The translations under genes and the position numbers were made by a program. The notes under the pieces were generated by a model, which saw only the letters and a list, made by a program, of their open reading frames with translations, was not told the origin of the DNA and ran no database searches. A DNA stretch of 64,000 nt, from NCBI GenBank assembly GCA_947465645.1, contig CANIBQ010000016.1, positions 1-64,000 on the forward strand, given 5' to 3'. Source of the stretch: Acidobacteriota bacterium (lineage in GTDB: Bacteria; Acidobacteriota; Vicinamibacteria; Vicinamibacterales; UBA2999). Position 1 is the first letter of the stretch; each line of letters begins with the position of its first letter. Below, one piece after another: positions 44,169 to 56,853 of the stretch.

Positions 44169-46949
44169 CTAGAACGTCGATCCCACCGCAAATCGGAACG
44201 TGAAGTCCTTGGCGGGCCGGAGGCTGTTGTCGAGCACTCCGCCGCGCTGCGGGTTGGCCGCGAAGATGAGGCGGAACGGCACGTTCAGCACCGGCATGAA
44301 GAACCGGATTTCGGCGCCCGTGGACGTCTTGAACGCGCTCGTCGAGCCGATCACCCTCGTCGTCGGTCCGGGCGCATTCGGGTCGGTCAGGTTGACGGAC
44401 GCCAGCGGATCGAACAGCAGCGGTTGCGCCGGAAACACCTGCTCCGTCAGATCTTCCTTGAGGCTGAACGACTGCCCAAAGTCGCGCACCTGGCCGGCAT
44501 CGTAAAAGAGAATCAGCCGCACCGGCCCGGCGATTGAGATCATGTACTCGGCGTTGAACAGCAGGCTCTTGTTGCCGCCGAGCACCACAGGTGAGCCTGG
44601 CACCGTCGGACCAACCGATCGGATGTCGTAGCCACGAATGCTGTATTCGCCGCCCTGGAACAGCCGTTCGAACACGGGCAGCGAGGTCGTCTTGCCAAGC
44701 GGCGCGATGAATTCGTACTGGGCCCTGAAGCCGAACGAGGTGCGCGGGAGGTGCCGGCGGAAAAAGATCCCTTCGATGTGCGGCTTGTAGAACTGCGTGT
44801 TGCCGCCGAGCACCGCGAGGTCGATCGACGCCGTGACGCGGTTGCCGGTGTTCGGGAAGATCGGGTTGTCGACCGTGTTGTGCACGAAGCTCGGCACGAC
44901 CTTGCTGATGATGCGCCGTCCGCCCTGCCCGATGAGCAGTGAGTCGAAGACGAACGGATTCCGCCGCACCACGTCGATCTGGGACGGCGATAACTGCGAC
45001 AGGTCGTTCAGCGAGGAGAACGTCGAGCAGCCGCGGACGCTGACGATGCAGGACTGGTCGATGAGCGCCTCGTTGAGGTCGGTCATCCTCACCTGCTCGT
45101 AGGCATACTGGACGAACATGCGGCTGAAGTCGGCCACGGGAAAGCCGAACATCATGTTGCCGCCGGTCGACTTCTGCGTGTAGTAGCCGATGTACTGCAG
45201 CGACCGCTTGAACACGTCGATGCCACCGGTGATGTTGCGGTCGAGCAGGAACGGCTCGGTGAAGGCGAGCTGATAGTTCTGCGCGCGGTCGCCGGCCTGC
45301 AGAGACACCGTCAGGCTCTCGCCGCGGCCCATGAAGTTCGCCGTCTGGAACGCGAGCTGGCCGAACACGCCTTCGTACTGCGACACGCCCGCCCCGAACG
45401 TGAGCTGGTTGCGGTTCTGCTCCTCGAGGGTCAAGGTGACGTCGACGTTGTTCGGCTTGTCAGGCGTCTTGTCGACCTTCATCGCCTTCGGGTCCTGCTC
45501 CTCGATCTGCTTGAAGTAGCCAAGCTGATTCAGCCGGCGGACGCTGTACTTCAGCGCCTCCGTGTTGAACACCGTGCCTTCGACGAGCCGGAGCTCGCGG
45601 CGGATGACGTTGTCGCGCGTGGTCGTATTGCCGACGAACGTGATCCGGTTGACGAAATACTGCGCGCCTTCGGTGAGCCGCATCGTCACGTCGACGGTGG
45701 GCACCTCGTTCGGAGACGGCACGGCGGCCAGCGCGGCGGGCACCGCGGCGTCCGGCTCGTCGCTCAACTTGTAGTCGGGGAACCCGGTGAACTCCATGTA
45801 GCCGCCGCCGCCGTAAATCTCCCGCGCCTTCACCAGGCCGTCGCGGACCTGCTTCTCGTTGTACCAGTCGCCGGTCTCGACCTTGAACAGCGGCCGCAGC
45901 CCTTCGGCCTTCACGACGGTGTTGCCGTCGAAGTTGAATGCCCCGACCTTGTAGCGCGGCCCCTCGTTGACCGGGATGCGCAGCTCGATCCAGCGGGTCT
46001 CCCCGTCCTCCGAATCTTCGAGCGTCCTCAGCTCCGGCTGCCCGACTCGCGCACGCACGTACCCTTCGTTGCGATAGTAGGACTGCACGAGCTCGGCGTC
46101 CGCCTCGTATTTCGTCTCCTGATACGTGCCGCCGCCGGTGAACATCGAGAGCAGGGTCTTCGGCTTGTTTTCCTTCAGCTTCCGCCGCAGCGTGCCGTCG
46201 CTCTTGGCGACGTTGCCGATGAAATCAACGCTGCGGATCCTGATCTTGGGCCCTTCGGCGACGGTGAACGCGACGTTCACCAGCTTGGGTCCACCAGGCA
46301 GCGGCGTCACCTTGTGCGTCACGGCGGCGTTGGTGTACCCCTTCTCCGCCATCATCTCGCGGAGCACGCCTTCGATCCGGCGGATGGTGTTCGCATCGGC
46401 GAACGAATCGATCCGCAGCTCGATCGTCATGGCGCGCAGCCGCTCATCGATCTTCGCGCGATCGCCGATCCGCTTGACCCCTTCGTAGTTGACCGTCTTG
46501 ACGCGCTCGCGCTCCTCCATGTTGTAGGTCACGAGCTTGCCGATGGCGCCGTTCGAGAACGTGTAGTCCTGCACGTCGATCGACAGGTCGTCGAGGAAGT
46601 TCGTCCCCCAGAGGCGCTTGAAGTCTTCCCGCATCATCACTTCAGTCTGCTCGTTGTACGGAACCCAGATGTTCTGGGACGGCTGGCTGGGACGGAGCTG
46701 GATGTAATAGAGGTAGGTCTGCGGTTCGACGGTGGAGATGTTGCCCTGCACCTGGAAGCACGGCGCCAGCAGGTAGACCACCGGGCCCGAGCCGGCCGGC
46801 GGCAGGCTGAGCGGGGGCGGCACCGGGTTGCCGCAAATTGTCGGGGCGGCCGGCGACGCGGATGGGGGGGCCTGAGCGAAGGCCCTCCCTGTGGGGCACA
46901 GAGCCAGGACGGCCGTCAGCGCCAAAATTGGAGTAATCAGCGTGCGCAT
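44169..46949 (-). CDS. bamA: Outer membrane protein assembly factor BamA
   Basis: A 926-residue Omp85 protein. A signal peptide ends near AFA. POTRA domains include the YEGVKRIGDRAKIDERL, IRIRSVDFIGNVAKSDGTLRR, AFNFDGNTVV and NRITFVGNTTTRDNVIRRELRL segments; an extra N-terminal Pro-rich region of about 70 residues precedes them. The 16-strand barrel has GGEYSIRGYDIRSVGP (the conserved RGF-like loop reads RGY) and ends in Phe (GSTF). BamA folds beta-barrel proteins into the outer membrane. The ATG at 46949 is chosen because it opens a signal peptide; the frame upstream runs through palindromic repeats. It is longer than E. coli BamA (810). Confidence 0.93.
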   Translation of the reverse strand: MRTLITPILALTAVLALCPTGRAFAQAPPSASPAAPTICGNPVPPPLSLPPAGSGPVVYLLAPCFQVQGNISTVEPQTYLYYIQLRPSQPSQNIWVPYNEQTEVMMREDFKRLWGTNFLDDLSIDVQDYTFSNGAIGKLVTYNMEERERVKTVNYEGVKRIGDRAKIDERLRAMTIELRIDSFADANTIRRIEGVLREMMAEKGYTNAAVTHKVTPLPGGPKLVNVAFTVAEGPKIRIRSVDFIGNVAKSDGTLRRKLKENKPKTLLSMFTGGGTYQETKYEADAELVQSYYRNEGYVRARVGQPELRTLEDSEDGETRWIELRIPVNEGPRYKVGAFNFDGNTVVKAEGLRPLFKVETGDWYNEKQVRDGLVKAREIYGGGGYMEFTGFPDYKLSDEPDAAVPAALAAVPSPNEVPTVDVTMRLTEGAQYFVNRITFVGNTTTRDNVIRRELRLVEGTVFNTEALKYSVRRLNQLGYFKQIEEQDPKAMKVDKTPDKPNNVDVTLTLEEQNRNQLTFGAGVSQYEGVFGQLAFQTANFMGRGESLTVSLQAGDRAQNYQLAFTEPFLLDRNITGGIDVFKRSLQYIGYYTQKSTGGNMMFGFPVADFSRMFVQYAYEQVRMTDLNEALIDQSCIVSVRGCSTFSSLNDLSQLSPSQIDVVRRNPFVFDSLLIGQGGRRIISKVVPSFVHNTVDNPIFPNTGNRVTASIDLAVLGGNTQFYKPHIEGIFFRRHLPRTSFGFRAQYEFIAPLGKTTSLPVFERLFQGGEYSIRGYDIRSVGPTVPGSPVVLGGNKSLLFNAEYMISIAGPVRLILFYDAGQVRDFGQSFSLKEDLTEQVFPAQPLLFDPLASVNLTDPNAPGPTTRVIGSTSAFKTSTGAEIRFFMPVLNVPFRLIFAANPQRGGVLDNSLRPAKDFTFRFAVGSTF

Positions 46950-47020
46950 GGAATTCAAGATCCTGTTGAAACGCCTAAGTTTACAGGATCTTAGACGAGG
47001 GAAACCAGCGCTCGGCTTGC

Positions 47021-47083
47021 TTCCTGTGGGGCGAGCCTTGCCAGGCTCGCCCGGCGGACCCAACAGGGTCCGCCCCACAAGCA
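47021..47083. repeat. Compound palindrome able to form a three-way junction
   Basis: Outer words TGTGGG and CCCACA enclose two perfect palindromes: GCGAGCCTTGCCAGGCTCGC (47031-47050) and GGCGGACCC-AACA-GGGTCCGCC (47053-47074). It sits in the gap between clpC and bamA. Confidence 0.8.
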
Positions 47084-47084
47084 A

Positions 47085-49520
<2,436 letters not shown>

Positions 49521-49574
49521 CCGGCCTGCCTAAGGGTTAGAGGGTGACGGCGAGGCTGTAACCTCTTGTCCGTC

Positions 49575-49580
49575 ATTATA
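49575..49580 (-). promoter_or_regulatory. -10 box TATAAT of clpC
   Basis: Minus-strand perfect TATAAT about 54 nt before the clpC ATG, leaving a leader of about 47 nt, in contrast to the leaderless genes elsewhere. A CTTTGC-like -35 word is only weakly placed. Confidence 0.5.
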
Positions 49581-49698
49581 GGGCAAAGCTCGGGCGTCAC
49601 CAACGAGGCCTTCGGCTAAGTCGTGCGCCTGGTTAGGTTTATTCACCTATCCTTTTGACGCCGGCAGCCGGGAGAAAGGTGGGACCACTCCGTCAGCC

Positions 49699-51012
49699 TC
49701 ACGCCGGAATGGGCGGCGGCGGTGACAGTGTCTGGCGCCCTCGAAACATCAGGATCGCCGCGCCGAGCCCCAGCGTCCACGCCGCGTATTCGATCACGAA
49801 GCCGACCGCGGACAGCGGCCACCCCAGCATGCCTCCAGCCACGAGCGCGACCGACCGCGCCAGAAGCGTCACCGCCGCGATCGTCACGACGCCGAGGAGC
49901 ACGGTGACGTATTCATTTCGTCCCGTCCACCCAAACCGCCCGTTCAGGAGCCTCCCCACGTGGTACGCCACGCCGGTAAAGCCGACGACCATGACGATCA
50001 CGGCCAGCACTACGCCGAAGGGAACCAGGACGAGCAGGGGGATGCCGACGATCGAGATCGCCAGCAGGATGACGGTGAGGACGAGCACGGGGAAGAAGAG
50101 GATCTGCGCGGCAAACCCGATGAGTCCCGCGCGCACCGGATCGGCGGCCGCGCGATCGGCGACCCGCTCGACCGACCGACGGCCGAACGCCACCACGACC
50201 AGCGCCAGCAGCGCCAGGAGAGCCACCCTGATGAGGGTGCCGGCGAGGCTGCCAAGCCGGCCGAAGAAACCGCTGCGCAAAGGATTGGGCGTATCGCCAG
50301 ACGACCACGTTCGCCGCCCGGAAGTGACGTTGTGAATTGCGCCATCTACGCGCGAGCCAGCCGCGCGGTTCAACGCGCCGCCGACGACGTGGACGTCCCC
50401 CGTCACGACCGATTGCGGGCCCAGGGTGGCCGTGCCCAACACCACGGTAAGATCGCCGTCCACCTCTCCGTCAATCGTCGCGCTCCCCATCACCGCGACC
50501 ACATTGCCCTGCACCTGCTCGTCGCGTGCGACGGTGACGTCCCCCATGAAGCGCACGTTGTCGCCGCCGCGTCGCGTGCGACGTGCACCCCTGTCGGCCT
50601 GGACGGGCGGCTCGGCCACGACCGCCGGCGGAGCGTCGGAGGGCAGCGGCGCGGGCGCCGGCGTGGCGACAGAGGTCGCCAGCGTCCGTTGTTCGGCGGG
50701 GTTCATGTAGCTGATCTGCAGGATGACGTCGGCATCGGCGGCGAGCTGTTCCCGCAATTGGCGGCCCGTGACCTCGTCGCCGTTGATCGCCACCGCGCCG
50801 TTGCGTATCTCGATGATGCGGACGGCCGGGTTCTGCTGGCGGGGTACCAGGGCGACACCGTTCTGAAGCGCCACGATGTCGTACCGGCCTCGGAGGCGAT
50901 CGCGCAGGTCGGGGGCGCCGTCACGCTGGCGCGCGTGGAGCGTCATCACTGCCAGCACGCTGAAGATGACGGCGAGCGTCACGCGTGAATATGTCGTCCA
51001 TTGACGGGTCAT
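49699..51012 (-). CDS. Membrane protein with polymer-forming (bactofilin-like) repeats
   Basis: A 437-residue protein. A signal-like N-terminal helix (RVTLAVIFSVLAVMTL) precedes a region of about 100 residues with YDIVALQNGVALVPRQ. A beta-helical stretch follows (VRFMGDVTVARDEQVQGNVVAVMGSATIDGEVDGDLTVVLGTATL-type repeats, about residues 150-215), like bactofilin or polymer-forming cytoskeletal modules. At least four C-terminal membrane helices follow (from LIRVALLALLALVVVAFG). It probably displays the beta-helix in the periplasm. Coupled by ATGA to the gene upstream. No specific function can be assigned. Confidence 0.75.
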   Translation of the reverse strand: MTRQWTTYSRVTLAVIFSVLAVMTLHARQRDGAPDLRDRLRGRYDIVALQNGVALVPRQQNPAVRIIEIRNGAVAINGDEVTGRQLREQLAADADVILQISYMNPAEQRTLATSVATPAPAPLPSDAPPAVVAEPPVQADRGARRTRRGGDNVRFMGDVTVARDEQVQGNVVAVMGSATIDGEVDGDLTVVLGTATLGPQSVVTGDVHVVGGALNRAAGSRVDGAIHNVTSGRRTWSSGDTPNPLRSGFFGRLGSLAGTLIRVALLALLALVVVAFGRRSVERVADRAAADPVRAGLIGFAAQILFFPVLVLTVILLAISIVGIPLLVLVPFGVVLAVIVMVVGFTGVAYHVGRLLNGRFGWTGRNEYVTVLLGVVTIAAVTLLARSVALVAGGMLGWPLSAVGFVIEYAAWTLGLGAAILMFRGRQTLSPPPPIPA

Positions 51013-51416
51013 CGCTTCTCCTTCGAGGCATCGCTGCCGCGTTCCTCATCCTTGAGCAGGCGCTGCAGCACAAAGAAGGCCGCCGCACCCACGAGCTCGA
51101 GGCCAATCAGCCCCAACATCACACCTGGCGTGAGGAGTGTCTCTCCCACCACCGCGCTGGCGCGTCCGGCGATCGACCACCAGTCCACGCCCTCCTGCAT
51201 CGCCGCGGTGATCCAGACACCGGCGCTCAGCATCCACACGAGCGCTCGCACCGCCCCGCCCACCACCGCGCCGGCCGCATAGACGATCGCCGTCGCTCCC
51301 ACCACCAGTGCGGCGGCGCCGGCTGCCAGCACCGCGGCCAGCCTGGCCATCGGGCGCGTCAGCCGATGACGAACCGCGCGGGGCTGAGCGGCGGGGTCGA
51401 GACAGGTCGCGAACAC
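51009..51416 (-). CDS. Membrane protein, 135 aa
   Basis: A 135-residue Ala-rich protein with a helix near residues 25-60 (ARLAAVLAAGAAALVVGATAIVYAAGAV) and another near VMLGLIGLELVGAAAFFVLQRLL, ending in a charged tail RLLKDEERGSDASKEKR. The start is a GTG at 51416, or possibly the ATG at residue 23. Its stop overlaps the next gene as ATGA, so the pair is made together and may form one complex. Family not recognised. Confidence 0.62.
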   Translation of the reverse strand: MFATCLDPAAQPRAVRHRLTRPMARLAAVLAAGAAALVVGATAIVYAAGAVVGGAVRALVWMLSAGVWITAAMQEGVDWWSIAGRASAVVGETLLTPGVMLGLIGLELVGAAAFFVLQRLLKDEERGSDASKEKR

Positions 51417-51476
51417 AGACAGTGAGTATTACGGGCATCCGCCGGTGAAGGTTTCAGGAGCCCCTCCGGGATTGCC

Positions 51477-51482
51477 TATACT
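51477..51482 (+). promoter_or_regulatory. -10-like box TATACT of the dehydrogenase gene
   Basis: TATACT followed by 7 nt (TTGCGGA) and the ATG at 51490: same leaderless geometry as the kinase, rsmE, recX and deacetylase genes. Confidence 0.5.
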
Positions 51483-51489
51483 TTGCGGA

Positions 51490-52377
51490 ATGCCTGACAC
51501 GATCGGCTTCATCGGACTCGGGCTCATGGGACGCCCGATGGCCAAAAACCTGCTCAAGGCGGGCTTTCCCCTGGTAGTACACAGCCGGAGTCAGGGACCC
51601 GTCGATGACCTGGTGTCGGCTGGCGCGACGCGCGCCGCGTCGGCATCGGACGTCGCCCGCCGTTCGACGCGCATCATCACGATGCTGCCCGACTCGCCCG
51701 ACGTCGAGCGCGTGCTCGACGGACCCGGCGGCGTCTTCGGCGCGCTGCAGCGCGGCACGATCGCGATCGACATGAGCAGCATCGAGCCGGCAACGGCCGT
51801 GCGGCTGGCGGGACGCGCCACGGAACTGGGCGGCACCATGCTCGACGCACCGGTCAGCGGCGGCGAGATCGGCGCGATCGACGGCACGCTGTCGATCATG
51901 GTCGGCGGCGACGCGAAAGCGTTTGCGGCGTGCAAGCCGATCTTCGACGCGATGGGGAGACCCGACCGCGTGATCCACATCGGCGACGCGGGCGCCGGCC
52001 AGGTCTGCAAGCTGTGCAACCAGATGGTGCTGGGCGGCACGATCGCCGCCGTCGGCGAAGCATTCTCACTGGCGCGCAAGGCGAGCGTCGATCCCGCAAA
52101 GGTGCGCGAGGCGCTGCTCGGCGGGTTCGCGGCGAGCCGCGTGCTGGAAGTGCACGGCGAGCGGATGCTGAAGGGCAACTACACGCCGGGCTTCCGCACC
52201 GAGCTCTTCGCCAAGGACCTGCGTAACGTCGCCTCCGCCCTCTCGGCCAACGGCGCCCCTGCCCCCGTCAGCGCCGTCGTGCAGCAGCTCGTAAACAGCC
52301 TGGTCGCCCAAGGCCGCGGCAAGAACGATTATGCGGAGTTAGGCAAGCTGATCTTCGAATTGGCCGGCCTCGAATAG
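51490..52377 (+). CDS. 3-hydroxyisobutyrate dehydrogenase-family oxidoreductase
   Basis: A 295-residue beta-hydroxyacid dehydrogenase. NAD(P) motif IGFIGLGLMGRPMAKNLLKAG at the N-terminus, substrate motif DAPVSGGEIGAIDGTLSIMVGG, and the catalytic Lys region GAGQVCKLCNQMVLGG (GxxGxxxKxxxN). The C-terminus has GFRTELFAKDLRNVASAL. The family includes 3-hydroxyisobutyrate dehydrogenase and tartronate semialdehyde reductase; the present motifs do not settle which. The ATG at 51490 is set by TATACT 7 nt upstream. It stands alone on the plus strand among minus-strand operons. Confidence 0.88.
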   Translation: MPDTIGFIGLGLMGRPMAKNLLKAGFPLVVHSRSQGPVDDLVSAGATRAASASDVARRSTRIITMLPDSPDVERVLDGPGGVFGALQRGTIAIDMSSIEPATAVRLAGRATELGGTMLDAPVSGGEIGAIDGTLSIMVGGDAKAFAACKPIFDAMGRPDRVIHIGDAGAGQVCKLCNQMVLGGTIAAVGEAFSLARKASVDPAKVREALLGGFAASRVLEVHGERMLKGNYTPGFRTELFAKDLRNVASALSANGAPAPVSAVVQQLVNSLVAQGRGKNDYAELGKLIFELAGLE

Positions 52378-52398
52378 GCATGCCTTGCTCGGTGCCGG

Positions 52399-52419
52399 CG
52401 CGGACCTTGATGGTCCGCG
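52399..52419. repeat. GCGGACC palindrome
   Basis: CGCGGACCTTGATGGTCCGCG, one base from the copies at 20954 and 33030, between the dehydrogenase and lolD. A second palindrome GCGAGCCGTAAAGGCTCGC follows at 52430-52448, and its right flank GCCGCATC is the complement of the GATGCGG that flanks the other copies. Confidence 0.85.
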
Positions 52420-52429
52420 ATGCCGAGCC

Positions 52430-52448
52430 GCGAGCCGTAAAGGCTCGC
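52430..52448. repeat. GCGAGCC palindrome
   Basis: GCGAGCC-GTAAA-GGCTCGC; similar to 47031-47050 (GCGAGCCTTGCCAGGCTCGC). Located 24 bp from the lolD stop and 11 bp from the preceding palindrome, so the pair may terminate converging transcripts. Confidence 0.75.
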
Positions 52449-52471
52449 GCCGCATCATGCTGAATTCTTGA

Positions 52472-53149
52472 TCAGGCCGGGCGAAGCTGGCCTTGCTCCA
52501 GACGCAGCACGCGGTCGCATGAGGCGGCGAGGCGAGGGTTGTGCGTGGCGATGATCGAGGTCAGGCCGTGCTCGGCGTGCATCTCGCGCAGCAGCGCGTG
52601 AAGCGAATCGGCGGTGTTCTCGTCGAGGTCGCCGGTCGGCTCATCGGCCAGCAGCAGCGCTGGCTTCATGACCAGGGCGCGCGCCACGGCGACGCGCTGC
52701 TGTTCCCCACCAGACAACATGCCTGGACGATGGGACAGGCGCTCGCCGAGTCCGACGCGCGTCAGCAGCGCCCGCGCCCGCTCCCGTGCTTCGCGAACCG
52801 GCAGGCGCGCGATCCGCATCGGCATCTCGATGTTCTCGGACGCGTCGAACTCCGGCAGCAGGTGATGAAACTGGAAGACGAAGCCGACGTTGCGGTTGCG
52901 AAACTCCACCAGCGCCTCATCGGCCATCCGGGTGATGTCGGAGTCGGCCACCTGGATAGAGCCTGAATCAGCGCGGTCGAGGCCCCCTAGCAGATGCAGG
53001 AGCGTGCTCTTGCCAACACCTGACGCGCCGACCACCGCCAGCATCTCCCCTCGCTCCACCGCAAGATCGAGGTCACGCAGCACGTGAATCGACTGCGTGC
53101 CGACGACGTACGCCTTGTTGAGGCCGCTGATGGCAACGAATGGCATCAC
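52472..53149 (-). CDS. lolD: Lipoprotein-releasing system ATP-binding protein LolD
   Basis: A 225-residue ABC ATPase: Walker [21 protein letters not shown]-loop in [18 protein letters not shown], signature [15 protein letters not shown], Walker [14 protein letters not shown]. The [11 protein letters not shown] segment is LolD-like. It overlaps the permease gene by ATGA, and together they extract lipoproteins from the inner membrane. MacB-type transporters look similar, but the separate LolC/E-type permease supports LolD. Confidence 0.9.
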   Translation of the reverse strand: MMPFVAISGLNKAYVVGTQSIHVLRDLDLAVERGEMLAVVGASGVGKSTLLHLLGGLDRADSGSIQVADSDITRMADEALVEFRNRNVGFVFQFHHLLPEFDASENIEMPMRIARLPVREARERARALLTRVGLGERLSHRPGMLSGGEQQRVAVARALVMKPALLLADEPTGDLDENTADSLHALLREMHAEHGLTSIIATHNPRLAASCDRVLRLEQGQLRPA

Positions 53150-54365
53150 TCGTAGCGAAGGGCCTGGATCGGATCGAGCCGCGAGGCCTGGCGAGACGGA
53201 TAGAGCGTGGCCACGAAGCAGATCAGCACCGCCGAGACGACCACGACGGCAAAATCGAGCGGCAGGACGACGAACGGGACGTAGGACACCTGATAGACGT
53301 CCATCGGGATATGAATGAGGCGGTAGCGATCGAGTACCCAGCAGAGCAGCAGCCCCGCGCTGGCGCCGATCGTCGTCCCGACCACGCCAATCACGAGTCC
53401 CTGCATCATGAAGATCCTCATCACGCTCCTGGACGAGGCCCCCATCGTCTTCAGGATGGCGATGTCGCGGCTCTTCTCCATGACGAGGAGGATCAGCGAC
53501 GCGATGATGTTGAGCGCCGCCACCATCACGATCAGGCCGATGGTGATGGAAATGGCCATCTTCTCGAGCCAGAGCGCCGAGAAGAGATTCTGGTTCATGT
53601 CCTGCCAGTCCTGCGCGACGTACTCGGGGCCGAGCAGGCCAGGAATACGCGAGGCAATATCCGGCGCCATGAAGATGTCGGCGACGCGCAGCTCGATCAG
53701 GTCGGGCGCCGCTTTTCCCATCAGGCGCTCGGCAAACTCGAGCGACACGAAGCCGTACTGCGAATCGAACTCGTACAAGCCGAGACTGTAGATGCCGACG
53801 ACCTTCGTGCGGCGTTGCCGCGGAAGCATGCCCATCGGTGTCAGGGTGCCCTGCGGTGTGAGCAATGAAATCTCGTCGCCGACATCCGCCCCGAGCTGCT
53901 GTGCCAGGTCGCGGCCGATCAAAATTCCGGGCGGGTCGTTTTCAGACTGCGCCGTGAGCTCCGCCACGCTTCCCCGCTGGATCGCTTTCCCGATGTCGGT
54001 GACGCTTCGCTCGAGCGCAGGGTCTACGCCCTTCAAGCTGATGAACGCTTCGGCCCGGCCTGACACGATCAGCGCCTTGCCGAGAATGGCGGGCCCGGCG
54101 CCAACCACGCCCTCGATCCCTCGAAGCTTCTCGATCTCCGCCTGGTAGTCCACGATCCCACCCGTCTTCCAGACGTAGACGTGGGCCATCGAGCCGAGGA
54201 TGCGGTCGCGCAGCTCGCCCTGCAGGCCGGTCATCAGCGCCAGCGCGATGACGAGCGCCATGACCCCGACGGTCACGCCCAGCGTGGAGATCAGGGAGAT
54301 GAGGGAGATGAACGCCTGCTTGCGGCGCGCGAGGAGATAACGCAGCGCAATGAAGAGCTCAAACC

Positions 54366-54369
<4 letters not shown>
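53146..54369 (-). CDS. lolC: Lipoprotein-releasing ABC transporter permease LolC/LolE
   Basis: A 407-residue permease with FELFIALRYLLARRKQAFISLISLISTLGVTVGVMALV at the N-terminus (first helix), a large periplasmic domain (residues about 50-260), and three C-terminal helices near SITIGLIVMVAALNIIASLILLV, the EKSRDIAILKTMGAS coupling loop, and the last helices ending [11 protein letters not shown]. It forms a homodimer or LolCE pair moving lipoproteins to LolA. Only one permease gene is here, as in LolF-type systems. It is coupled to lysS upstream by ATGA. Confidence 0.9.
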
Positions 54370-55894
<1,525 letters not shown>

Positions 55895-55898
<4 letters not shown>

Positions 55899-56362
55899 TC
55901 GCGCTCCAGGCGGCGGCGGATCGCGTCGAGGATCCCGTTGATGAAGCGAACCGAGTCGTCGTTGCTGAACGTGCGCGCCAGCTCGAGCGCTTCGTTGATG
56001 ATCACGCGGCCGGGCGTGTCGCGTGCGTGAAGGAACTCATGAACCGCCATCCTCAGGATCAGGCGGTCCATCACGTTCATGCGCTCGAGACGCCAGTTGT
56101 CCGCGGCCTCGGAGATGACGGGGTCGAGCTCGGCGACGGTGGTCACCACGCCATTCGCGAGATCCGCGGCGAACGCACGCAGGTCGTCAGACAGCGGCGG
56201 CGTCGAAGCCGGGTCGTGCGTCCAGAACGTCTCCAGTACCTCTGGCATCGTCGAGCGACCGACTTCCCATTGATAGAGCATCTGCACCGCCGCCTCTCGC
56301 GCGCGGTGGCGCGACTCCCTGCCCGTCCGCTGCGTCGTACGCCGTTCGGCACGTGCCGTCAC
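55895..56362 (-). CDS. nusB: Transcription antitermination factor NusB
   Basis: A 155-residue all-alpha protein with SRHRAREAAVQMLYQWEVG at the N-terminus, VDRLILRMAVHEFLHA-type MDRLILRMAVHEFL in the middle, and RVIINEALELARTFSNDDSVRFINGILDAI at the end. NusB with S10 binds boxA in rRNA operons. The GTG start overlaps the ribH stop as GTGA; a longer frame upstream overlaps ribH and is rejected. ribH-nusB is a conserved order. Confidence 0.93.
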
Positions 56363-56853
56363 GCGTCGATCCCTGCCTGAAGGTGACGAAAGAGCGTGGC
56401 CATCTCCACTGCCGCCAGCGCGGCCTCCCGGCCCTTGTTCCCTGGACCTGGTGCGGCACGCTCGGCGGCCTGTTCCTCGGTGAGCGTCGTCAGCACGCCA
56501 AGCGCCATCGGGACGCCGGTCAAGGCTGCGGCCTCGGCGATGCCGTTGCAGGCGGCTGACGCTATGTATTCGAAATGCATCGTGTCGCCCTTGATGAGAC
56601 ATCCGATGCAGATGATCGCATCGAAGCGTCCGGTCTTCGCGGCGCGAAGTGCGGTGACAGGAATCTCGAAGGCGCCAGGCACGCGGAAGACGATGACGTC
56701 GTCCTCCCGCACGGCCGCGTCGGCAAGCGCCTGTCGTGCCCCGGTGAGCAGACCCTCCGTGATCTCCCCGTTGAAGCGGGAGACGATGATCCCGAACCGG
56801 CAGCCGGCGGCGTTGGTTGATCCCTGAAGTTCCATCCCTGGCGACCCAGCCAC
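56359..56853 (-). CDS. ribH: 6,7-dimethyl-8-ribityllumazine synthase
   Basis: A 164-residue lumazine synthase: RFGIIVSRFNGEITEGLLTGA, FRVPGAFEIPVTALRAA, the catalytic His in CIGCLIKGDTMHFEYIA and GVLTTLTEEQAAERA. It condenses the pyrimidine and dihydroxybutanone precursors to lumazine in riboflavin synthesis. The GTG at 56853 is directly next to the TAA of the upstream gene; an ATG at 56835 is an equally good start. No other rib gene is present, typical for ribH placed with nusB. Confidence 0.94.
   Translation of the reverse strand: MAGSPGMELQGSTNAAGCRFGIIVSRFNGEITEGLLTGARQALADAAVREDDVIVFRVPGAFEIPVTALRAAKTGRFDAIICIGCLIKGDTMHFEYIASAACNGIAEAAALTGVPMALGVLTTLTEEQAAERAAPGPGNKGREAALAAVEMATLFRHLQAGIDA

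Noticed and set aside
46950..47084. Upstream start for bamA
   Set aside because: The open frame reads through palindromic repeats; the ATG at 46949 opens a proper signal peptide.
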